Below, one piece after another: positions 1 through 6,862 of a DNA stretch of 20,078 nucleotides. The DNA lies in NCBI GenBank assembly GCA_902572155.1, contig CACGET010000019.1, positions 1 through 20,078 of the forward strand, given 5' to 3'. Position 1 is the stretch's first letter, and each line of letters begins with the position of its first letter. Made by a program: the position numbers and the translations under genes. The notes beneath the pieces were generated by a model. It saw only the letters and a list, made by a program, of their open reading frames with translations. It did not search any database and was not told the DNA's origin. The stretch is from an uncultured Pelagibacteraceae bacterium. GTDB taxonomy: Bacteria > Pseudomonadota > Alphaproteobacteria > Pelagibacterales > Pelagibacteraceae.

Positions 1-1274
1 CCAACTAAACCTGCTCTATCTATTGCAAATCTAACAGGTAAACTTTGTATAGCAACATCGTGCACCACTTGATCATATGCTCTTTGTAAAAAAGTGGAAT
101 AAATAGCTGCATAAGGCTTAAATCCTTCTGTTGCCAGCCCTGCTGCAAAAGTTACTGCATGCTGCTCAGCAATACCGACATCAAACATTCTATTTGGAAA
201 TTCTTTACCAAAAATATCCATACCTGTTCCACCAGGCATAGCTGCTGTTATACCAACAATTTTACTATCTTTTTTAGCATGTTTAACTAAAGTATTAGCA
301 AATACTTTAGTATAGGCGGGAAGATTAGTTTTACTTTTAATTTGTTCACCTGTTTCTACATTAAATTTTGATACTCCATGATAATGATCATTTGCTTTTT
401 CAGCATATGAATAACCTTTACCTTTTTGTGTTTTAATATGTATCATTATTGGACCTTCATGTTTTGAATCCCTAGCATTTTTTAAAATCGGAATTAGAGA
501 TGATAAATCATGACCATCTATTGGACCAGCATAATAAAAACCCAAAGAGCTAAACAGAGTACCTCCTGTGACAGCTGAACGTAAGAAATCTTCTGCCTTA
601 CCTGCCTTAGCGCTAAATCTTTTTGAAAATGCTGATGTAATTAATTTAAGAGTTTCTCTTAAGCTAAAATAAATTTTTCCAGTAAATAATTTTGCTAAAT
701 ATGTTCTCATTGCACCCACTGGTTTTGCAATTGACATATCGTTATCATTCAAAATAACAATCATCTTTGTTTTTGAAGCACCTGCATTATTCATCGCTTC
801 ATAAGCCATACCAGCACTTATTGCTCCATCACCTATTACAGAAATTACATTTGAGGATTTACTTTCCAATTTATTAGCTTCAGCAATGCCCAATGCTGAA
901 GATATAGAGGTTGAGCTGTGAGCTGCTCCAAAAGGATCATATTCACTTTCAGATCTTTTTGTAAAACCAGATAATCCGTCTCCTTGTCTTAAAGTCCTAA
1001 TTTTATCTTTTCTTCCTGTTAAAATTTTATGTGGATATGATTGATGTCCAACATCCCAAATTAATTTATCATTTGGCGTATCAAAAACGTAATGGAGTGC
1101 TACTGTTAACTCTACTACTCCTAAACCAGCGCCTAAATGACCTCCTGTTTCAGAAACAGCATCTATCATTTCTTTTCTAACTTCATCAGAAACATTTTGC
1201 AAATCACCCTCCGAAAGTTTTCTTAAATCTGAAGGAAAATTAATACTATCTAAGAATTTGAAATTTTTACTCAT
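1..1274 (-). CDS. dxs: 1-deoxy-D-xylulose-5-phosphate synthase, 5' two thirds (cut by window edge)
   Basis: Dxs condenses pyruvate with glyceraldehyde-3-phosphate, using thiamin diphosphate, to make DXP, the first step of the MEP isoprenoid pathway in the cytoplasm. I read an uninterrupted frame of about 424 codons from the ATG at 1272-1274 to the window edge; the family is usually about 620-640 residues, so the C-terminal third lies outside. Visible family signatures are an N-terminal GGHLGAGLGVVELTVAL stretch, the ThDP/Mg-binding GDGAISAGMAYEA segment near residue 150, and DVGIAEQHAVTFAAG near residue 363, which holds the catalytic glutamate. The start ATG overlaps the ispA stop in an ATGA arrangement, so the two are probably translationally coupled in a minus-strand xseB-ispA-dxs operon. 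No frameshift is visible. Identification is firm; only the missing end is unknown. Confidence 0.96.
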   Translation of the reverse strand, partial: MSKNFKFLDSINFPSDLRKLSEGDLQNVSDEVRKEMIDAVSETGGHLGAGLGVVELTVALHYVFDTPNDKLIWDVGHQSYPHKILTGRKDKIRTLRQGDGLSGFTKRSESEYDPFGAAHSSTSISSALGIAEANKLESKSSNVISVIGDGAISAGMAYEAMNNAGASKTKMIVILNDNDMSIAKPVGAMRTYLAKLFTGKIYFSLRETLKLITSAFSKRFSAKAGKAEDFLRSAVTGGTLFSSLGFYYAGPIDGHDLSSLIPILKNARDSKHEGPIMIHIKTQKGKGYSYAEKANDHYHGVSKFNVETGEQIKSKTNLPAYTKVFANTLVKHAKKDSKIVGITAAMPGGTGMDIFGKEFPNRMFDVGIAEQHAVTFAAGLATEGFKPYAAIYSTFLQRAYDQVVHDVAIQSLPVRFAIDRAGLV

Positions 1275-2143
1275 ATGTTTCTTTCTAAAATAAATTTCAA
1301 CGTGTCTTTCATATCTTTCGATTTTGAACCATATTTAATTAAACTTTTATCAATATCTGAAATAATTTTATCACAATACTTAATAGAATTTTCGTATCCT
1401 AGCAAACTTATTAATGTTGCTTTACCTTTTTTTGTATCTTTTCCTGTTTTTTTTCCTACAATCCTCTCATCTCCCTTAAAGTCTATTAAATCATCAGCAA
1501 TTTGAAATAACAATCCAATATTAGATCCAATATTTTCAAAAAATTCTATTTCTTTTTTTTCTTTTCTTTTTATAATTGCTGGAGCAGCACAACAAAAACT
1601 AAACAATCTTCCAGTTTTTTTTATTTCCATTTCAATAATCTTGTTTTTGGTAATTTTTTTTTTTTCATACTTAAGATCAAGATATTGGCCACCAGCAACT
1701 CCTAAGTGACCTGAGCATTCAGATAATTTTTTTATTAAATCAACCTTAATTTTTTCACTTAATTTTAAATTTGGAGTCGCTAAAATTTCGCACGCCATTG
1801 TTTGTAAAGAATTTCCAGCAAGGATTGCTGTAGATTCTCCAAATTTAATATGGGTTGATGGCTTGCCTCTTCTTATTTTGTCGTCATCCATACATGGTAA
1901 GTCATCATGTATAAGTGTATATGCATGGATACACTCGACTGCTGCTCCAACATTAATTAATATTTTATAATCGACTGATAGCAATAAACCAATATCAATT
2001 AGTATTTTTGATCTTATTTTTTTTCCTCCAGGAAATAAACCATACTTCATTACAGACATTAATTCTGAATTATTTTGTTTTTTGATAAAACTTTTTAAAA
2101 ATAAATTTGTATCTTTTGCAATTTTATTAAGTTTTTTTTTCAT
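1271..2143 (-). CDS. ispA: Polyprenyl (farnesyl/geranylgeranyl-type) diphosphate synthase
   Basis: Predicted trans-prenyltransferase that adds isopentenyl diphosphate to DMAPP/GPP to give a C15-C20 prenyl diphosphate for quinone, undecaprenyl and related lipids. The 290-residue length fits the short-chain family. The first aspartate-rich motif is DDLPCMDDD (residues 80-88), the second is DDLID (217-221), and the early GGKKIR segment (39-44) binds pyrophosphate. The product length cannot be decided from sequence alone; the ispA label rests on family and on its position between xseB and dxs, the usual alphaproteobacterial order. The ATG at 2141-2143 lies inside the end of xseB (17 nt overlap), and the stop overlaps the dxs ATG. 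Two long A tracts occur on the coding strand: A9 directly after the start codon and A12 at 1654-1665. Confidence 0.93.
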   Translation of the reverse strand: MKKKLNKIAKDTNLFLKSFIKKQNNSELMSVMKYGLFPGGKKIRSKILIDIGLLLSVDYKILINVGAAVECIHAYTLIHDDLPCMDDDKIRRGKPSTHIKFGESTAILAGNSLQTMACEILATPNLKLSEKIKVDLIKKLSECSGHLGVAGGQYLDLKYEKKKITKNKIIEMEIKKTGRLFSFCCAAPAIIKRKEKKEIEFFENIGSNIGLLFQIADDLIDFKGDERIVGKKTGKDTKKGKATLISLLGYENSIKYCDKIISDIDKSLIKYGSKSKDMKDTLKFILERNI

Positions 2144-2375
2144 GTTTATTAAAAATTTCTTTTACCTTTTTTTTAGTTTCCTCGCTTATAGATTTGAAAT
2201 TTTTTTGAAATTTTTTTTCAATAATATTATTAAGTTGTAACAACTTTTGATAGCTCTCAGTTGAATTGTTCAAGTCATTTTCATTTTCTAATAACTCAAT
2301 TAATTGATTTGCCTGATTGGTAAGTTCTTCTAATGAATACATGTTAATATCAGGTGGTAAATTTTTATCTTTCAT
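2127..2375 (-). CDS. xseB: Exodeoxyribonuclease VII small subunit
   Basis: Small subunit of exonuclease VII, which with XseA degrades single-stranded DNA to oligonucleotides. The 82-residue size is typical. The SLEEL...LIELLENENDLNNSTESYQKL pattern (about residues 14-45) matches the XseB helical-hairpin signature (SLEEAL..LE.IV..LE.G...LEES...Y), and the C-terminus is a Lys/Glu-rich helix. Sequence identity to model proteins is low, as expected for this short and variable subunit; synteny with ispA and dxs supports the call strongly. The gene is the first of the minus-strand operon, starts 20 nt from the divergent Sua5-type gene, and overlaps the ispA start by 17 nt. Confidence 0.85.
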   Translation of the reverse strand: MKDKNLPPDINMYSLEELTNQANQLIELLENENDLNNSTESYQKLLQLNNIIEKKFQKNFKSISEETKKKVKEIFNKHEKKT

Positions 2376-2376
2376 A

Positions 2377-2394
2377 TATTAATAATTATTAATA
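2377..2394. promoter_or_regulatory. Perfect 18-bp AT palindrome filling the xseB/tsaC divergent spacer
   Basis: The spacer between the two divergent start codons is only 20 nt (2376-2395), and 18 of these (tattaataattattaata) form a perfect inverted repeat made only of A and T. It could supply back-to-back -10-like elements (TAATAATTATTA reads the same on both strands) or an operator. If transcription starts here, both mRNAs would be leaderless or nearly so. In DNA this AT-rich a palindrome can arise by chance, so the regulatory role is inference. Confidence 0.35.
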
Positions 2395-2395
2395 C

Positions 2396-3328
2396 ATGAA
2401 ATCTATTCAATCAAATATCAAAAAAGCAAAAAAATACTTAGATAAAAAACATTGTATAGGAGTGCCTACTGAAACCGTCTATGGATTAGCAGGTAATGCC
2501 TATTCTGACATTTCTGTAAAAAAAATATTTAAACTCAAAAAGAGACCGATGAATAATCCATTAATTGTTCATTATTTAAATCTGAATAAACTTAAAGAAG
2601 ATTGTCATATTAACGATGATTTCATTAAACTTTATAAAAAATTTTGCCCTGGACCTATAACATTTATCTTAGAATTAAAAAAAAAATCTAAAATTTCTCA
2701 ATTTATAACCAACAAAAAAAGAACTCTTGCAGTTCGTTTTCCAAAACATTTATTATTTAGAAAATTACTAAAAAATTTAAATTATCCTTTGGCAGCTCCA
2801 AGCGCAAATATATCAACAAGATTGAGTGCGGTTACAGCTTCAGATGTTCAAGAAGAGTTTGGTCCAAATATTAGCTATATATTAGATGGAGGCAAGAGTC
2901 AGATTGGTGTTGAATCAACTATAATTAATCTTATAAATAAACCAACCATATTTAGATTTGGTGGATTAGATATTTCTAAGATTGAAAAAGTTTTAAATAA
3001 AAAAATCTTAATTAAAACTAATTCAAAAATAAAAATTGCACCTGGTCAATTTCCCCTACATTATTCTCCTGGCATACCGTTACGAATGAGTGCAAAAAAA
3101 CCAAGAAAAAACGAAGCTTATCTATTAATAAAAAATAGAAACATAGTTTCAAAAAATTACTATTATCTTAGTAAAAATAACAATCTGAAACAAGTTGCAA
3201 AAAATTTATACTCATTACTAAGAAAGATTAAAAACAAAGGATATAAAATGATTGCAGTAGAAAAAGTTCCAAATTTCGGTATTGGCAAAACAATAAATGA
3301 TAGGTTAAAAAGAGCTTCTAAATTTTAA
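2396..3328 (+). CDS. tsaC: L-threonylcarbamoyladenylate synthase, Sua5 type
   Basis: Makes threonylcarbamoyl-AMP from threonine, bicarbonate and ATP, the first step of t6A37 modification of tRNAs that read ANN codons. The N-terminal YrdC domain (about residues 1-190) shows PTETVYGL (24-31), the KKRPMNNPLIVH stretch (48-59), APSAN (134-138) and GVESTI (171-176). A linker containing APGQFPLHYSPG (about 215-226) leads into a C-terminal Sua5 domain (about 231-310). At 310 residues this is the longer Sua5 form rather than the short TsaC form. The stop codon abuts the ATG of the next gene (TAAATG), suggesting co-transcription with the ABC exporter genes although no functional link is obvious. The protein is notably Lys-rich, as are its neighbours. 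Confidence 0.93.
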   Translation: MKSIQSNIKKAKKYLDKKHCIGVPTETVYGLAGNAYSDISVKKIFKLKKRPMNNPLIVHYLNLNKLKEDCHINDDFIKLYKKFCPGPITFILELKKKSKISQFITNKKRTLAVRFPKHLLFRKLLKNLNYPLAAPSANISTRLSAVTASDVQEEFGPNISYILDGGKSQIGVESTIINLINKPTIFRFGGLDISKIEKVLNKKILIKTNSKIKIAPGQFPLHYSPGIPLRMSAKKPRKNEAYLLIKNRNIVSKNYYYLSKNNNLKQVAKNLYSLLRKIKNKGYKMIAVEKVPNFGIGKTINDRLKRASKF

Positions 3329-4066
3329 ATGTCAAATTCAATAGAAGTAATAAATCTTTCAAAGACTTATAAATCGAAGAATGCTGTAAATAATATAAAT
3401 TTTAAAATTAACCAAAATGAAATTGTTGGTTTATTAGGGCCAAATGGTTGTGGAAAAACTACAACAATCGGTATGATACTAGGATTGTTAAAACCAACAA
3501 ATGGGCAGGTTTTAATTAATGGAATAAATATTGAAAAAAATAAAATTTCTCTTTTACATAAAATGAACTTTATATCTCCTTATATTGAATTACCCAAAAA
3601 GCTCAAAGTGAAACAAAATTTAATTGTTTATGGAAAATTATATAATGTTAAAAATCTAAATGAAAGAATTGAATATTTAGCAAGTCAATTAAGATTAAAC
3701 AAACTTTTGGATAAAGTTACAGGAGAGTTATCATCTGGTCAAAAAAATAGAGTAAGTTTAGCAAAAGCATTAATTAATGATCCTAGTGTACTTTTACTTG
3801 ATGAGCCTACAGCATCCCTGGATCCTGAAACTGGAGATTTCGTCAGAACATTTTTAGAAAATTACAAGAAAGAAAAGAAATTATCCGTACTATTAGCTTC
3901 ACATAATATGGATGAAGTTAAAAGATTATGCAGTTCTGTAATGATGATGAAAGATGGTATTATTGTAGATGGTGGCACCCCAAAAGAACTGATTACAAAA
4001 TACGGAAGAAAAAATTTGGAAGAAGTGTTTTTAGAACTTGCGAGAAATAAAAATGAACCTAACTAG
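3329..4066 (+). CDS. ABC transporter ATP-binding protein (ABC-2 exporter type)
   Basis: Cytoplasmic ATPase of an ABC-2 type transporter. All nucleotide-binding motifs are present: Walker A GPNGCGKTT (37-45), signature LSSGQ (134-138), Walker B VLLLDEP (154-160), D-loop SLD and the H-loop histidine in ASHNMD (H192). The single 245-residue NBD followed by a C-terminal LEEVFLELAR stretch resembles the NatA/YadG/NodI-like group of export ATPases. The permease gene overlaps its 3' end by 14 nt, so the two form a pair. The substrate cannot be told from sequence; drug, polysaccharide, lipid or ion export are all possible within this group. The gene begins immediately after the Sua5-type gene with no spacer. 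Confidence 0.93.
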   Translation: MSNSIEVINLSKTYKSKNAVNNINFKINQNEIVGLLGPNGCGKTTTIGMILGLLKPTNGQVLINGINIEKNKISLLHKMNFISPYIELPKKLKVKQNLIVYGKLYNVKNLNERIEYLASQLRLNKLLDKVTGELSSGQKNRVSLAKALINDPSVLLLDEPTASLDPETGDFVRTFLENYKKEKKLSVLLASHNMDEVKRLCSSVMMMKDGIIVDGGTPKELITKYGRKNLEEVFLELARNKNEPN

Positions 4067-4844
4067 AATATATGGTCTATTTTTAAGACATTTTTATCTA
4101 ATAACTAGATCTTTTCCTAGAATATTAGATTTAATCTATTGGCCATCTATCCAAATTACTCTTTGGGGTTTTATTTCTAATTTTTTTGCCTCTCATAGTA
4201 CATTCTATAATGGAACAGTAGGAGTAATTCTTTCTTGTGCAATACTTTATGATTTCTTATTTAGAACTAGCATTGGTTTTAACATGCTATTTTTAGAGGA
4301 GATATGGAGCAGAAATTTTACTAATCTTTTTATTGCTCCTATGAAAATAAGTGAAATTATAGTTTCTTTAGTTTTCACAGCACTTGTAAGAGCGTTGATA
4401 GGTCTGGTGCCAGCAATATTACTTACATCTCCTATTTTTGGAATATCATTATTTGATTTAGGTCTACCTTTGGCATTTCTTTTCTTGAGTTTATATATTT
4501 TTGGTATCACGTTAGGATTATTTGTATCTGCAGGATTATTAAGATTTGGGCCTTCATTTGAGAATATTTCTTGGTCAACATTATTTCTGCTTGCACCTTT
4601 TGGATGTATTTATTATCCAGTTGAAACATTACCTGAAATCTTTCAATCTATAGCCTATTTACTTCCGTTGGTTTATATTTTTGAAGAAACTAGAAATATA
4701 TTGGTGAATGATTTTGTTAATTACGAAAATATAATACAAGCATTTTATTTAAATGCCATATATCTTATTATAGCAATATTAGTATTTTATTATTCTTTTG
4801 ATAAAGCTAGGGATAAAGGAACTTTAATTAATATTGGTGAATAA
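4053..4844 (+). CDS. ABC-2 type transporter permease
   Basis: Integral membrane partner of the upstream ATPase. From ATG 4053 the protein is 263 residues and strongly hydrophobic, with about six membrane segments and the amphipathic N-terminal helix expected of ABC-2 permeases. It is probably homodimeric because no second permease gene is present. The reading frame is open to a TTG at 4038, but ATG 4053 gives the expected MNLTRIYGLFLRHF N-terminus and a 14-nt overlap with the ATPase gene, typical of coupling, so I chose ATG. The closest families are the YadH/NodJ-like permeases; substrate unknown. The stop codon lies 2 nt from the 3' end of the opposite-strand tRNA, leaving no room for a terminator, so transcription probably reads antisense through the tRNA. 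Confidence 0.88.
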   Translation: MNLTRIYGLFLRHFYLITRSFPRILDLIYWPSIQITLWGFISNFFASHSTFYNGTVGVILSCAILYDFLFRTSIGFNMLFLEEIWSRNFTNLFIAPMKISEIIVSLVFTALVRALIGLVPAILLTSPIFGISLFDLGLPLAFLFLSLYIFGITLGLFVSAGLLRFGPSFENISWSTLFLLAPFGCIYYPVETLPEIFQSIAYLLPLVYIFEETRNILVNDFVNYENIIQAFYLNAIYLIIAILVFYYSFDKARDKGTLINIGE

Positions 4845-4846
4845 AT

Positions 4847-4923
4847 TGGTGCGCCTGCTAGGAGTCGAACCCAGAACCTCCTGATCCGAAGTCAGGCGCT
4901 CTATCCAGTTGAGCTACAAGCGC
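4847..4923 (-). tRNA. tRNA-Arg (anticodon TCG)
   Basis: The reverse complement folds as a full cloverleaf. The 7-bp acceptor stem pairs GCGCTTG with CAGGCGC (one G-U pair). The D arm carries AGCTCAACTGGATAGAGC. The anticodon stem CCTGA/TCAGG encloses the loop CTTCGGA, with TCG at positions 34-36, reading CGA and, after wobble, other CGN arginine codons. The T arm contains GGTTCGACTCC, the discriminator base is A, and the CCA tail is encoded (4847-4849). It lies alone on the minus strand between plus-strand genes, 2 nt from the permease stop and 23 nt from the rluD start, so its promoter must lie in that spacer or inside the 5' end of rluD. Confidence 0.96.
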
Positions 4924-4946
4924 ATATAGTATTAATATTACATATT

Positions 4947-5927
4947 ATGAAAAAAAACATTAATTTTATAGTTGAAGAAAGTGAAAATGATCTAAGAGTA
5001 GACCTAATAATCAATAAAAGACAAAAATTACTCAGCAGGACTAGAATTAAAAACTTAATATTAAAAGAAAAATTAATGTTGAATAATGAAATTATAAAAA
5101 GCCCCTCAAAAAAAGTGGCTTTAGGGGATAGGTTAAATCTTGAGATACCAGAACCTGAAGAGACCTCTTTAAAACCGTATGATTTTAAATTAGAAATAAT
5201 TCATGAAGACAATGATCTGTTAGTTATTGATAAACCTGCTGGAATAATAATGCATCCAGGTGCTGGTAATTACGACAAAACAATAGTTAATGCATTGATA
5301 AATTATGACAGAAAATCTCTTTCTACAATTGGAGACGAGCTTAGACCAGGTATCGTTCATAGAATTGATAAAAACACCTCTGGATTAGTTGTTATAGCAA
5401 AAAATAATGAAACTCATGAAAATTTATCAAAACAATTCAGTAAACATACAATTACAAGAGTCTATCAACTTTTAATTTGGGGAAAACTTAGACCTTCTTC
5501 AGGAAGAATTGATACTTATATAACTCGAAGTTCAAGAAATAGACAATTAATGGAAGTAAGTCGATCTAAAGGAAAGCAAGCTATAACGAATTATAAAACT
5601 ATAGAAATTTTTGAAAATAACAAATCGCCAACTTTAAGTTTGGTAGAATGTAAATTAGAAACTGGAAGAACTCATCAAATTAGAGTTCATATGAATTATA
5701 TGGGAAATAGTATAGTTGGGGATGATAAATATAAAAAGAAATATAAAAAACTTAAAAATACTGACTTAAGTTTAGAAAATTTAATATCCAAATTAAGTAG
5801 ACAATTTTTGCATGCTAAGACCCTAGGATTTGTTCACCCTAAAACAAAAAAAGAAATGGTTTTCTCATCAATTTTGCCAAAAAAACTAAACAATTTATTA
5901 AAAATGCTTAGAAATACTAACGATTAA
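4947..5927 (+). CDS. rluD: 23S rRNA pseudouridine synthase, RluD family
   Basis: Isomerises uridines of 23S rRNA; RluD proper modifies positions 1911, 1915 and 1917 of helix 69. The protein has an N-terminal S4 RNA-binding domain (about residues 15-70, with the SRTRIKNLI segment) and an RluA-type catalytic domain. The family motif HRIDKNTSGL (138-147) holds the catalytic aspartate D141, and GRTHQIRVHM lies near residue 241. The 326-residue length and the S4 domain favour RluD (or RluC) over RluA; the RluD label also rests on its place next to rpoH, a common alphaproteobacterial arrangement. It starts at ATG 4947, 23 nt from a divergent tRNA. A 41-nt spacer follows before rpoH. Confidence 0.9.
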   Translation: MKKNINFIVEESENDLRVDLIINKRQKLLSRTRIKNLILKEKLMLNNEIIKSPSKKVALGDRLNLEIPEPEETSLKPYDFKLEIIHEDNDLLVIDKPAGIIMHPGAGNYDKTIVNALINYDRKSLSTIGDELRPGIVHRIDKNTSGLVVIAKNNETHENLSKQFSKHTITRVYQLLIWGKLRPSSGRIDTYITRSSRNRQLMEVSRSKGKQAITNYKTIEIFENNKSPTLSLVECKLETGRTHQIRVHMNYMGNSIVGDDKYKKKYKKLKNTDLSLENLISKLSRQFLHAKTLGFVHPKTKKEMVFSSILPKKLNNLLKMLRNTND

Positions 5928-5968
5928 ATCATTGAAAATTTAGTATAGTTAATTAAATAACTACTTCT

Positions 5969-6862
5969 ATGAACACAACATTAAATAATAATCTTCCAGC
6001 TCTTTCTAGTGAAGGAGGCTTATCCGCATATTTAGAACAGATAAAGAAATTTCCAATGCTTGCGGCTGAAGAAGAATATATGTTAGCTAAAAATTGGAAA
6101 ACTACAGGAAATATTAAATCTGCAGAAAAATTAGTAACCAGCCATTTAAGATTGGTTGCAAAAATTGCAATGGGATATAAGGGATATGGTCTGCCTGTCA
6201 ATGAGATGATCTCTGAAGGTAATATTGGTCTTATGCAGGCAGTTAAAAAATTTGAACCAGAAAAAGGTTTTAGATTAGCTACTTATGCAATGTGGTGGAT
6301 TAAAGCATCTATTCAAGAATATATATTAAGATCATGGAGTTTAGTCAAAATTGGAACTACTACTGCACAAAAAAAATTATTTTTTAACCTTAAGAAAATT
6401 AAAAATCAAATTGCACCACGTACTGAAGGTGATTTAAGAAACGAGCATGTAAATGAGATAGCCAATAAGTTAGATGTTAGCAAGGATGAGGTTGTTTCAA
6501 TGAATAGAAGATTATCTGGAAAAGAATTTTCGTTAAATGCACAAGTAGGTGAGGATGGAGATGAATGGCAAGACTGGTTGGTAGATAAAGAATTAGATCA
6601 CGATTTAAAATTTGCACAACAAGAAGAAATGGAACAAAGAAAAGATCTACTAAAAAATTCAATCAAGGTTTTAAACGATAGAGAAAAAGAAATTTTATAT
6701 TCAAGAAGACTAAATGACAATCCTACGACATTAGAAGATTTGAGTAAGAAATATAAAATTAGTAGAGAAAGAGTTCGTCAAATAGAAAATAAAGCGTTTG
6801 AAAAATTGCAAAAACATATGCTTCTTTTAGCAAAATCAAAAAACCTTCTGCCCATTAATTAA
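5969..6862 (+). CDS. rpoH: RNA polymerase sigma-32 (heat-shock) factor
   Basis: Alternative sigma factor directing transcription of heat-shock and protein-quality genes. At 297 residues it has region 2 (about 55-125, including GLMQAVKKFEPEKGFRLATYAMWWI), the sigma-32-specific RpoH box QKKLFFNLKK (134-143), and a region 4 helix-turn-helix near the C-terminus (LEDLSKKYKISRERVRQIE). The RpoH box separates it from RpoD. SAR11 genomes are reported to keep very few sigma factors, so this is probably one of only two. The 41-nt spacer before it holds a -10-like TATAGT (5944-5949) about 20 nt before ATG 5969, with no convincing -35. The stop overlaps the convergent purA stop by 4 nt. Confidence 0.95.
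   Translation: MNTTLNNNLPALSSEGGLSAYLEQIKKFPMLAAEEEYMLAKNWKTTGNIKSAEKLVTSHLRLVAKIAMGYKGYGLPVNEMISEGNIGLMQAVKKFEPEKGFRLATYAMWWIKASIQEYILRSWSLVKIGTTTAQKKLFFNLKKIKNQIAPRTEGDLRNEHVNEIANKLDVSKDEVVSMNRRLSGKEFSLNAQVGEDGDEWQDWLVDKELDHDLKFAQQEEMEQRKDLLKNSIKVLNDREKEILYSRRLNDNPTTLEDLSKKYKISRERVRQIENKAFEKLQKHMLLLAKSKNLLPIN

Noticed and set aside
1275..1505. Plus-strand open frame of 76 codons over the 3' end of ispA
   Set aside because: Shadow of ispA on the opposite strand; Phe/Ser/Ile-rich translation of a Lys-rich gene with no family resemblance.
4247..4510. Minus-strand open frame of 87 codons inside the ABC permease gene
   Set aside because: Antisense shadow; the permease frame has clear membrane helices and coupling to the ATPase, and the shadow shows no motif.
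4847..4923. tRNA 3' end as an attachment site for an integrated element
   Set aside because: No integrase gene, no duplicated tRNA tail and no foreign-looking genes on either side.
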